DNA of 6,498 bases, taken from assembly GCA_012510295.1 (NCBI GenBank), contig JAAZID010000158.1:1-6498 (forward strand), written 5' to 3'. Made by a program: the position numbers and the translations under genes. Shown one piece after another: positions 1-4,666 of the stretch; the first letter of the stretch is position 1; the number at the start of each line of letters is the position of its first letter. The notes under the pieces are model-generated. The model was given only the letters and a program-made list of their open reading frames with translations. It ran no database searches and had not been told where the DNA came from. The DNA is from Methanomicrobiales archaeon. Its GTDB lineage: Archaea; Halobacteriota; Methanomicrobia; Methanomicrobiales; Methanoculleaceae.

Positions 1-255
1 CGGGCAGGAGACTTCTCTTACGGCATGTACATCTACCACTACCCGATCCTGCAGGCGCTCATCCTGGCCTCAGGAAACAGTCTCTCCCTCCCGGCGCTCT
101 GTGGGGTTTCATTCCTGCTGGTGCTCCCCCTGGCGTTCATTTCCTGGCACATGATCGAAAAACGGGCGCTCGCGGCAAAGAACCTGGATCTCGCGGACCT
201 GCGGAGGATCATCAGGCTCCCGGCCGTCACCGGCCCGGGACCTGCCCGGAAGTAA
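1..255 (+). CDS. Acyltransferase 3 family membrane protein, C-terminal fragment
   Basis: The reading frame is open at the left edge and ends with TAA at 253-255, so only the last 84 residues are present. The segment SYGMYIYHYPILQ, a hydrophobic stretch (about residues 29-47), and the closing SWHMIEKRAL are the usual end of acyltransferase-3 (OafA/NodX-type) integral membrane proteins, which move acyl groups onto cell-surface sugars or other extracellular acceptors. The last transmembrane helix is followed by a charged cytoplasmic tail. The catalytic N-terminal helices lie outside the window, so substrate and exact role cannot be read. The last 29 bp overlap the 3' end of the convergent gene on the other strand. 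The ATG at 25 is an internal methionine, not the start. Confidence 0.85.
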   Translation, partial: RAGDFSYGMYIYHYPILQALILASGNSLSLPALCGVSFLLVLPLAFISWHMIEKRALAAKNLDLADLRRIIRLPAVTGPGPARK

Positions 256-688
256 CGGGCCACCGGATCTCTTCGAGGATCTCGACCGCATCCCTGATGT
301 ACCCAGGACAGACCGTCCGGGTGAGGTTCTCTTCACGCGATCGCTTGAGTCCTTCTTCGGTCGAGAGGTCGCATCCGAGGAGCCCGGTGCAGGATGTAGT
401 GCCGTTCCTGGCGGAGAAACGGGCGACAAACTCCCGGACGAGCGTGTAAGTCTCGTCCTTCGCCTCCTTTTCGGTGCCCCCGGCAGCAAGCCCGATAACG
501 AGGATCGCGCCCGTGACTGCCCCGCAGGCACCCCCGGTCCGCCCCATCCCGCCGCCAAACCCGGTGGCCGCCCGGAGGATGACGTCTTCGGGGACACCGA
601 GGTCAGCCGCAAAGACCGAGCTCGTCGCCTGTGCACAGTTGTAGCCTGTCATGAAACGGGAGACTGCCTCTTCTGATCGCTTCGTCAT
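227..688 (-). CDS. C-GCAxxG-C-C family (redox-active cysteine) protein
   Basis: The 153-residue protein matches the C-GCAxxG-C-C family in layout: YNCAQ (Cys18), a glycine-rich GFGGGMGRTGGACGAVTGA block (residues 43-61, Cys55), then TSC-x3-LLGCD (Cys100, Cys106) and a late Cys127 in VCPGY. The conserved cysteines suggest a redox or metal/cluster-binding role; the family's reaction is not established, so none is assigned. An open frame continues upstream to an ATG at 814. I prefer the ATG at 688 because it gives the family's usual length and N-terminus (MTKRSEEAVSRFMTGYNC), while the upstream part looks like the non-coding divergent region. No clear Shine-Dalgarno sequence precedes 688; a GTG at 739 is an alternative start. 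The gene ends inside the convergent acyltransferase gene (29 bp overlap) and is divergent from the small charged-protein gene at 831. Confidence 0.85.
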   Translation of the reverse strand: MTKRSEEAVSRFMTGYNCAQATSSVFAADLGVPEDVILRAATGFGGGMGRTGGACGAVTGAILVIGLAAGGTEKEAKDETYTLVREFVARFSARNGTTSCTGLLGCDLSTEEGLKRSREENLTRTVCPGYIRDAVEILEEIRWPVTSGQVPGR

Positions 689-747
689 ATGAAGGTAATC
701 TGTGGTATGGCGCTTCAATGTTCTTGCGGCCGCCTTCACCAGACACC

Positions 748-764
748 GATAAGCATTTACATCT
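748..764. promoter_or_regulatory. Possible TATA element in divergent intergenic region
   Basis: The only AT-rich patch in the 142-bp gap between the two divergent starts (688 minus, 831 plus) is GATAAGCATTTACATC. Read on the minus strand it gives TGCTTATC, and on the plus strand GCATTTACAT. Both are weak matches to an archaeal TATA box and would give leaders of about 40 nt for each gene. Assignment is tentative. Confidence 0.3.
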
Positions 765-818
765 TCAGCCCGGTGTCCGGCAGGATGGTCCCGGTGGCGA
801 GGGCACGGGGCCATGGGT

Positions 819-825
819 GAGGTGA
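819..825 (+). promoter_or_regulatory. Ribosome binding site deciding the start at 831
   Basis: GAGGTGA is complementary to the archaeal 16S rRNA 3' end and is 5 nt upstream of the ATG at 831. It overlaps codons of the longer reading from 813, which argues for the shorter protein. Confidence 0.7.
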
Positions 826-830
826 GACAG

Positions 831-1055
831 ATGGCAGAAGATCCGAAGAAGCGAAAGGAAGACCGGCCGCCAGAGGAGATACCGCTCGATGAGAAGGGGG
901 ACGATATCGTCTACAGCCCGGTCCCGCCCGAGATCGATGAAGAACCGCTCAAGAGCAGCCTCCCGCCGGAGGCCCCGGTGAGCCCGAAACCACGGGAAGA
1001 GCGCGAGATCTCGAAGAAGGGTGAAGAGCGGATCGCACGAGAGCAGGCGGAGTAG
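831..1055 (+). CDS. Small highly charged, proline-rich protein of unknown function
   Basis: This 74-residue protein begins MAEDPKKRKEDRPPEEI. It is almost entirely Glu, Asp, Lys, Arg, Pro and Ser, with no hydrophobic core, membrane segment or cysteine, so it is probably intrinsically disordered. The start at 831 is chosen over the in-frame ATG at 813 because GAGGTGA at 819-825 sits 5 nt before it, a near-perfect archaeal ribosome binding site. Stop TAG is at 1053-1055. It lies divergent from the C-GCAxxG-C-C gene and convergent with the methyltransferase, whose stop codon is only 36 bp beyond; a hairpin with a T-rich tail follows. I do not recognise a family. The strong RBS and the terminator support a real gene. 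Confidence 0.7.
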   Translation: MAEDPKKRKEDRPPEEIPLDEKGDDIVYSPVPPEIDEEPLKSSLPPEAPVSPKPREEREISKKGEERIAREQAE

Positions 1056-1082
1056 CGAGGGGGAGCAGGGGCGACCCCGGAA

Positions 1083-1107
1083 CCCATTATTTTATGGGGA
1101 TTTTATT
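1083..1107 (+). terminator. Hairpin plus T-rich tail after the 831-1055 gene
   Basis: CCCAT (1083-1087) pairs with ATGGG (1094-1098) around a TATTTT loop and is followed by GATTTTATT. It lies 28 bp after the plus-strand stop codon. It overlaps the last codons and stop of the convergent methyltransferase. Confidence 0.45.
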
Positions 1108-1751
1108 CCCTGGATCCGTAGCCCGAACGGGTTCTCGGAGACCTGTGCGGATTTGAGCGGGGTCCTGGCCAGGATCGCCTCAAGCTCGTACCTGGTGTAC
1201 GCGGCGTCGATCGAGGTCTTCAACCCCAGGCGCATCTCAGCGGGCCTGACGCTCGCCTTCATGGCCCAGACGATGACCGCGTTCATGTTCCGCTTCAGGT
1301 CGCTTATGAACCATCTGCCGCCGGGCCTCAGGACACGGTAGATCTCAAAGAACGCTTCTTCTGGCTCGCTCCACTCGTGCAGGGAACTGTTCGAGAAGAC
1401 CGCATCGAACGTTTCGTCCGCAAACGGGATCGCCTCGACCCGGCCGAGCGTGTACTCGACTCTTGATGCAAGACCGTACTCGCGGGCGTTCTTTCTGGCG
1501 GTAGCGATCATGTTCGGGCTGATCTCAATCGCCACAAGACTGCTCCCCTCGGTCTTCCTGAGCCACTCAAGCCCAGGGTACCCGGGCCCCGGGCCGAGCT
1601 CAAGCGCACGGCCGCCGGTGATCCCGGACCGGATGACGTCATCGGTCGCAATCAGGCCCCTGTCCCGGAGGTGTCTCTGCATCTGATCGAAGCACCGGAC
1701 GTCGGGAGCCCCCTGGATGCCCCGATCGGTTTCTATGACCCGCTCTCGCAT
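1092..1751 (-). CDS. Class I SAM-dependent methyltransferase
   Basis: This 219-residue protein has the Rossmann-fold methyltransferase pattern. Motif I is ALELGPGPGYPG (residues 49-60), which binds S-adenosylmethionine. An acidic residue ends strand 2 (Glu76 in AIEISPN). EAIPFADETFDAVFSNSSLHEW (106-127) covers the motif II and III region, and VLRPGGRW (140-147) is the typical post-motif loop. It most resembles the Methyltransf_11/UbiE-like group; the substrate cannot be read from sequence. The ATG at 1749-1751 is supported by GAGGAAG on the minus strand at 1759-1765, 7 nt upstream. A TATA-like CTTTTATCT at 1828-1836 would give a leader of about 55 nt. It appears monocistronic: the gene to its left is convergent and the stretch to its right is mostly empty. 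Confidence 0.88.
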   Translation of the reverse strand: MRERVIETDRGIQGAPDVRCFDQMQRHLRDRGLIATDDVIRSGITGGRALELGPGPGYPGLEWLRKTEGSSLVAIEISPNMIATARKNAREYGLASRVEYTLGRVEAIPFADETFDAVFSNSSLHEWSEPEEAFFEIYRVLRPGGRWFISDLKRNMNAVIVWAMKASVRPAEMRLGLKTSIDAAYTRYELEAILARTPLKSAQVSENPFGLRIQGIKSP

Positions 1752-1808
1752 GTGTGTACTTCCTCGCTCCGCCTCATAATCTGACTTGTTCCCCCCGCAG
1801 TCGTACGG

Positions 1809-1836
1809 GTGAGATCAGATCACCGGAGATAAAAGA
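1809..1836 (-). promoter_or_regulatory. Putative promoter and dyad upstream of the methyltransferase
   Basis: On the minus strand, CTTTTATCT (1828-1836) is a fair TATA box. Around the expected transcription start lies GTGA-N7-TCAC (1809-1823), an inverted repeat of the size of a repressor half-site pair. The position suits an operator, but the function is inferred only from placement. Confidence 0.35.
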
Positions 1837-1884
1837 ATTTGTCGATAGCACAGCGGCTGGATAAGAAGCAGGCCCCTCATTCTG

Positions 1885-1894
1885 CAAAAAACCC
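1885..1894 (-). terminator. T6 run directly after the small minus-strand ORF
   Basis: On the minus strand the TGA stop is followed by GGG and then TTTTTT (complement of 1886-1891), the simple oligo-T signal used for intrinsic termination in archaea. No strong hairpin is visible. Confidence 0.4.
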
Positions 1895-2122
1895 TCACTG
1901 ACCGGAGCGGGGGCGGTGTTCATCATCCGGGATCAGGCGAGGAGCGCCGTGAGGGAGGTTATACCAGTACTCAATCCCGCTGATCCGTTCACCCGGTCGT
2001 TTCAGCTTCACAATGCGCAGGCCACAGCCCGGGTGGTGGCCCCCCTCCCATCCGATCACGCACCCACACTTTCGCGCGCTCGAACAATTGCGAAATACCC
2101 GGGGAAAGCGAAGTCCGGGCAT
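1895..2122 (-). CDS. Doubtful small Cys/His protein or gene remnant
   Basis: This 75-residue frame ends with TGA at 1895-1897, followed at once by GGG and a T6 run, a plausible terminator. The C-terminal two thirds look protein-like: KCGCVIGWEGGHHPGCGL (residues 18-35) has a C-x-C-x7-HH-x2-C spacing (Cys19, Cys21, His29, His30, Cys33) that could bind a metal, followed by a mixed basic and aromatic segment with SGIEYWYNLPHG. Codons there are G/C-ending at a rate like neighbouring genes. The first 18 residues look less convincing, no ribosome binding site precedes the ATG at 2122, and a GTG at codon 22 is another possible start. I do not recognise the family. It may be a real small gene or the tail of a decayed one. 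Confidence 0.35.
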   Translation of the reverse strand: MPGLRFPRVFRNCSSARKCGCVIGWEGGHHPGCGLRIVKLKRPGERISGIEYWYNLPHGAPRLIPDDEHRPRSGQ

Positions 2123-2235
2123 TATCCAGAAGAATGCCGGTCGTCACACCAGCGCACAATAGACACTCACAAAAAACCCGGTAGGCGCGGTAATTCCGAC
2201 TGCATATGCCTTAAAACACCGTTTTTCAGAAATCA

Positions 2236-2249
2236 CACCAAAATAAGAA
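2236..2249 (-). terminator. T-rich terminator after tRNA-Ala
   Basis: Directly after the tRNA discriminator base the minus strand reads TTCTTATTTTGG, a T-rich stretch of the kind that ends archaeal tRNA transcripts. Confidence 0.5.
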
Positions 2250-2321
2250 TGGACCCGGCGGGATTTGAACCCGCGGCCTCAGCGTTGCGAACGCTGCGAT
2301 CTACCCCTGATCTACAGGCCC
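2250..2321 (-). tRNA. tRNA-Ala (anticodon CGC)
   Basis: On the minus strand a full 72-nt cloverleaf folds. The acceptor GGGCCTG pairs with CGGGTCC and includes G3-U70, the identity pair of alanine tRNAs. The D arm is GATC-AGGGGTA-GATC. The anticodon stem CAGCG/CGCTG holds loop TTCGCAA with anticodon CGC (reads GCG). The variable loop is AGGCC, the T arm is GCGGG-TTCAAAT-CCCGC, and the discriminator is A at 2250. The 3' CCA is not encoded, as is common in archaea, and no intron is present. It lies 12 bp downstream of the tfb stop codon on the same strand, so it is either co-transcribed with tfb or driven from a promoter inside the tfb 3' end. Confidence 0.96.
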
Positions 2322-2333
2322 AGAGATAAGAGA

Positions 2334-3347
2334 TCAGAGTATGATCTCAATATCTAACTTTTCTGCCAGTTCCTTATATCTGTTCCTGATCGTGACCTCG
2401 GTCACGCCTGCGACCTCAGCAACCTCGCGCTGGGTGCGCCGCTCGCCGCCGAGGATCGAGGAGATATAAATAGCAGCCGCTGCAACGCCCGTTGGACCCC
2501 TGCCGCTCGTAAGCTCGCGTTCACCGGCCTGCCGAAGGATCTCGACCGCCCGGCTCTGGACCTCGCCCTTCAGGTTCAGGCCCGAGCAGAAGCGCGGAAC
2601 ATAGTCGATCGGTGATGTCGGCAGGAGCTTGAGTCCGAGCTCACGGGATATGAACCGGTAGGTACGCCCGATCTCCTTCCTCGATACCCGGGAGACCTCT
2701 GCGACCTCATCGAGCGTCCGGGGCACACTGCACTGGCGACACGCCGCATACAACGCCGCCGCAGCAACACCCTCGATACTCCGGCCACGGATCAGGTTCT
2801 TGTCAACCGCGTCGCGGTAGACCACCGCTGCGGTCTCACGCACGTTCCGGGGCAGTCCGAGCGCAGACGCCATCCGGTCCAGCTCCGAGAGAGCAAACGC
2901 AAGGTTTCGCTCAGTCGCGTTCGATACCCGGATACGCCGCTGCCACTTCCGGAGACGGTAGAGCTGGGCGCGGTTCTTGCTCGATATAGCACGACCGTAG
3001 GAGTCACGGTTCCTCCAGTCGATCATCGTCGAGAGACCCTTATCGTGGATAGTGAACGTCATCGGTGCGCCGACACGGGAGCGCTTCATGCGCTGATCGT
3101 GGTCGAAGGCACGCCATTCGGGACCGCGGCCGATGAACTCCTCGTCGAGGACAAGGCCACAGCTCTGACAGACGAGTTCAGCACGCTCGTAGTCGTGGAC
3201 GAGCTGGCGGCTGCCGCACTCGGGACAGACAGACTGTACGCTCTCTTCGTGACGTTTCTTCTCCGTCTCTTTGACCTTCTGCTCCCCCCTCTTCTTCAGG
3301 GCCTCGCGCTGCATCTGCAGCTGTTTTAATTTTTCAACTTCAGCCAT
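2334..3347 (-). CDS. tfb: Transcription initiation factor IIB (TFB)
   Basis: This 337-residue archaeal TFB bridges TBP-bound promoter DNA and RNA polymerase. The zinc ribbon has Cys41, Cys44, Cys60 and Cys63 (CPEC...CQSC), which docks on the polymerase. It is followed by the B-reader/linker region ([21 protein letters not shown], about 73-93) and two cyclin-like repeats (about 127-222 and 228-320). The end of repeat 2 has a helix-turn-helix ([21 protein letters not shown]) that reads the BRE element next to TATA. About 40 residues before the ribbon form a Lys/Glu-rich, probably helical or coiled-coil extension; many TFBs have a shorter tail. The ATG at 3345-3347 is backed by AGGTGG on the minus strand (3355-3360), which overlaps the gar1 stop codon. 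gar1 lies 11 bp upstream and tRNA-Ala 12 bp downstream. Confidence 0.97.
   Translation of the reverse strand: MAEVEKLKQLQMQREALKKRGEQKVKETEKKRHEESVQSVCPECGSRQLVHDYERAELVCQSCGLVLDEEFIGRGPEWRAFDHDQRMKRSRVGAPMTFTIHDKGLSTMIDWRNRDSYGRAISSKNRAQLYRLRKWQRRIRVSNATERNLAFALSELDRMASALGLPRNVRETAAVVYRDAVDKNLIRGRSIEGVAAAALYAACRQCSVPRTLDEVAEVSRVSRKEIGRTYRFISRELGLKLLPTSPIDYVPRFCSGLNLKGEVQSRAVEILRQAGERELTSGRGPTGVAAAAIYISSILGGERRTQREVAEVAGVTEVTIRNRYKELAEKLDIEIIL
2349..2382 (-). promoter_or_regulatory. Candidate tRNA-Ala promoter inside the tfb 3' end
   Basis: Two AT-rich minus-strand elements lie in the last tfb codons: GATATAAGG (about 2372-2380) and GTTAGATATT (2349-2358). Their centres are about 54 and 31 bp upstream of the tRNA 5' end. 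Either could act as a TATA box. The second would start transcription only a few bases before the mature tRNA. Confidence 0.35.
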
Positions 3348-3354
3348 CGATTAT

Positions 3355-3360
3355 CCACCT
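3355..3360 (-). promoter_or_regulatory. tfb ribosome binding site overlapping the gar1 stop
   Basis: Minus-strand AGGTGG lies 7 nt before the tfb ATG. Its first two bases belong to the gar1 TAG stop codon (3359-3361), so translation of the two genes is probably coupled. Confidence 0.7.
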
Positions 3361-3583
3361 ATTTTGTAAAGATTTTCTCACCAGCCTGCACGGAGCAGCC
3401 GTTGTAGCAGAGAACAACGGCATAGGGAGATGATATATTCCCAAAGATGTCAACTACCTTCCCCAGGGGCTTTAATCGGCGGTCTACAACCTCCCCATAG
3501 AGACGAGGCAACCGGGCAGCATCACATCGCAAGATTAACAAGCGATTACTGCAGATACTTACTGAACGACCGACCAACCGCAA
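3359..3583 (-). CDS. gar1: H/ACA ribonucleoprotein protein Gar1
   Basis: This 74-residue protein resembles archaeal Gar1, the H/ACA RNP subunit that helps pseudouridylation of rRNA by binding Cbf5 and aiding substrate turnover. The beta-barrel pattern is visible: an N-terminal strand pair (LVGRSVSI, LLILRC at 15-20), then LYGEVVDRRLKPLGKVVDIFG (28-48), where GKV-x-DIFG is the family signature, then NISSPYAVV (49-57) and a closing AGEKIFTK. Length is normal for archaeal Gar1, which lacks the eukaryotic RGG tails. There is no ATG; the best start is TTG at 3581-3583, with GAGGTTG on the minus strand about 5 nt upstream. It is followed after 11 bp by tfb, and a gar1-tfb pair is known in other euryarchaea. 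The weak start codon and small size make it easy to miss. Confidence 0.85.
   Translation of the reverse strand: MRLVGRSVSICSNRLLILRCDAARLPRLYGEVVDRRLKPLGKVVDIFGNISSPYAVVLCYNGCSVQAGEKIFTK
3431..3439 (-). promoter_or_regulatory. Possible internal tfb promoter within gar1
   Basis: Minus-strand AATATATCA within gar1 codons for Asn49-Ser51 is a good TATA match. Its centre is about 88 bp before the tfb ATG and would give a leader of about 60 nt. It could supply tfb separately from gar1. Some of this AT content is simply codon choice. Confidence 0.3.
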
Positions 3584-3612
3584 AATGCAACCTCGAAGGT
3601 ACTTACTCTTAG

Positions 3613-3660
3613 CTAGATATATCTAGTAACGTATATATATTGACACTATAGATATAAAAA
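3613..3660 (-). promoter_or_regulatory. AT-rich promoter region of gar1-tfb with perfect palindrome
   Basis: Minus-strand TTTTTATATC (3651-3660), preceded by a BRE-like GCAAAACA, is the best TATA box; AATATATATA (about 3632-3641) is a second. From the first, transcription would begin near 3630, about 45 nt before the gar1 TTG. Next to that point is the perfect 14-bp palindrome CTAGATATATCTAG (3613-3626), well placed to be an operator. Confidence 0.5.
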
Positions 3661-3669
3661 TGTTTTGCT

Positions 3670-3703
3670 AAATTTTAAATACTCCTCCTTACAGATGGAG
3701 GAG
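3670..3703 (-). terminator. Hairpin spanning the PHP gene stop codon, with T-rich tail
   Basis: Minus-strand CTCCTCC (3697-3703) pairs with GGAGGAG (3682-3688) around an 8-nt loop, ATCTGTAA, that contains the TAA stop. A T/A-rich run, TATTTAAAATTT, follows. It may end the srp19-PHP transcript before gar1. The 3' arm also resembles a Shine-Dalgarno sequence but no start codon follows at the right distance. Confidence 0.45.
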
Positions 3704-4342
3704 CCGCTTAATATCCTGAAAGAGTATATCCTGCGATTCCGCTTCCGTCAGCCCTGCGCCGAGTGCAACCATCCACCTTGCATCTTCCGACATCATATCA
3801 GACGGCGCATGGGTGTCGGAATTGACCACAAGCCGGCAACCCGCCTCACGTGCCACCTGCACAACATGGCCGTTCGTCCGGTTATGCCCTGCACGGGACG
3901 TTATCTCGAGCGCTATACCGCGCTTCGCCGCTTCAATCGCATCTTCGATTGCCACGTATCCGGGATGGCCGAGCACATCGACATAATCGCATGTGCAGGC
4001 GGCGCGGTTGGTCCCGGGAGCGACCGGCTCCATAACCGTCTCACCGTGGACCACGACGATCTCGGCACCACGCCGCTTCGCGTCCCGCGCAAGCCCCGGT
4101 ATCAGGGATGGTGGAACGTGGGTGAGCTCCACCCCGACGAGCAGGTTCACACCGTAACACCGCGCCGAGCCCCGGACCTCGCTCACCGCCTCCACAAGGT
4201 GCGCAAGGTTGGATGCATCCGCATGATCGGTTATGGCGATCGTCTCGTAGCCGAGAACAGCCGCGCGCCGGATGAGCTCCGTCGGGAGCATCTCACCATC
4301 GGAGAGGATGGTGTGGGTATGCAGGTCGTACATCCCGGTCAT
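3689..4342 (-). CDS. PHP-domain metal-dependent phosphoesterase (histidinol-phosphatase-like)
   Basis: This 217-residue protein has the ligand set of a PHP-fold trinuclear metal site: His8 and His10 (YDLHTHT), Asp15, Asp39-His40 (ITDHAD), Glu72 (VGVELTH), His99 (VVVHGE), His126 (LGHPG) and Asp176/His178 (NSDTHAP). Such proteins hydrolyse phosphate esters, and close relatives are annotated as histidinol-phosphatase-like; the real substrate is unknown. The ATG at 4340-4342 overlaps the srp19 stop by ATGA, with GGGAG just upstream, and is preferred over the longer open frame that begins at 4435 inside srp19. An alternative ATG lies three codons on. The overlap means translational coupling with srp19. 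No histidine-biosynthesis gene is nearby, so a histidine role is not supported by context. Confidence 0.9.
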   Translation of the reverse strand: MTGMYDLHTHTILSDGEMLPTELIRRAAVLGYETIAITDHADASNLAHLVEAVSEVRGSARCYGVNLLVGVELTHVPPSLIPGLARDAKRRGAEIVVVHGETVMEPVAPGTNRAACTCDYVDVLGHPGYVAIEDAIEAAKRGIALEITSRAGHNRTNGHVVQVAREAGCRLVVNSDTHAPSDMMSEDARWMVALGAGLTEAESQDILFQDIKRLLHL

Positions 4343-4611
4343 TTCCGGCTCCCGAGGCGTTTTGCAACCCGCCGGATCAGGTCTTCCTTGTTTCCATCCC
4401 ACTCCACCACAACACGACCTTCGCGCTCCATCCACCGGGCGGGGTGGTGGTGCTCCTCCCGGCGATAGGAAGCCTTCATCTTCCGGAGTGCCGTCTCGAT
4501 AGCAGCGAGATCGGGGGACTTCACACCGAGCCCCTTCGGGACACGGCGCCCCTCCCGCCGCTTCAGTGTGGCGTCGAAATAACAGGGGTACAGGATGCGT
4601 TCTGCGCTCAT
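4339..4611 (-). CDS. srp19: Signal recognition particle 19 kDa protein (SRP19)
   Basis: This 90-residue archaeal SRP19 binds the tips of SRP RNA helices 6 and 8 and prepares the RNA for SRP54, which targets nascent proteins to the membrane. Family features are the N-terminal ILYPCYFDATLKRREGRRVPK (residues 6-26), where archaeal and eukaryotic SRP19 share the YP-x-YFD-x4-R-x2-GR-x-VPK pattern, the helix SPDLAAIETALRKM, and the C-terminal basic GNKEDLIRRVAKRL. Length is normal. The ATG at 4609-4611 has no ribosome binding site, but a TATA box centred near 4638 places the transcription start almost on the ATG, suggesting a leaderless mRNA. It overlaps the PHP gene by 4 bp and is divergent from hypB. 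Confidence 0.95.
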   Translation of the reverse strand: MSAERILYPCYFDATLKRREGRRVPKGLGVKSPDLAAIETALRKMKASYRREEHHHPARWMEREGRVVVEWDGNKEDLIRRVAKRLGSRK

Positions 4612-4635
4612 TATCGTAGAGGTTGGGTGTTAACC

Positions 4636-4641
4636 TATAAA
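4636..4641. promoter_or_regulatory. Central TATAAA shared by divergent srp19 and hypB
   Basis: TATAAA (TTTATA on the minus strand) is the only TATA-like element in the 55-bp gap. Its centre is about 28 bp from both the srp19 ATG (4611) and the hypB ATG (4667), which is the normal TATA-to-start distance. Neither gene has a Shine-Dalgarno sequence. A bidirectional promoter producing two leaderless mRNAs fits these facts. Confidence 0.6.
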
Positions 4642-4666
4642 CACATCATGATCAATAGTACTAACC

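Larger units (their letters stand above)
1752..2249. other. Gene-poor 500-bp interval between methyltransferase and tRNA-Ala
   Basis: The right-hand gene side (2122-2249) holds the tRNA terminator, a second minus-strand T6 run (2171-2176) and scattered AT-rich bases, with no convincing coding potential. The middle holds one possible minus-strand small ORF (1895-2122). The left part (1752-1894) holds the methyltransferase promoter region. A plus-strand frame (1916-2329) running through this interval is antisense to the tRNA gene and is not believed. Confidence 0.5.

Noticed and set aside
109..636. 175-residue minus-strand open frame
   Set aside because: It is a frame-shifted shadow of the C-GCAxxG-C-C gene, dominated by Arg, Ser, Pro and Gly, as expected from GC-rich out-of-frame reading.
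2201..2212. Minus-strand ATG-started 12-codon frame upstream of the doubtful small ORF
   Set aside because: Too short, no RBS, no conserved feature; not a credible leader peptide.
2213..2225. AAAAC-ACC-GTTTT mini-hairpin left of the tRNA
   Set aside because: A/T pairs and a 3-nt loop make it weak; likely chance in AT-rich sequence.
1916..2329. 137-residue plus-strand open frame ending in MDPAGFEPAASALRT
   Set aside because: Its end is the translated antisense of the tRNA-Ala gene, a known source of false proteins, and the rest has no family-like features or RBS.
3045..3329. 94-residue plus-strand frame opposite the tfb N-terminal coding region
   Set aside because: Antisense shadow of the TFB zinc ribbon and linker; Leu/Ala-rich composition reflects the complement of Lys/Glu codons.
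3665..4468. 267-residue plus-strand open frame
   Set aside because: It is antisense to the PHP and srp19 genes, which have clear motifs. Its composition (His, Arg, Pro rich) is typical of a shadow.
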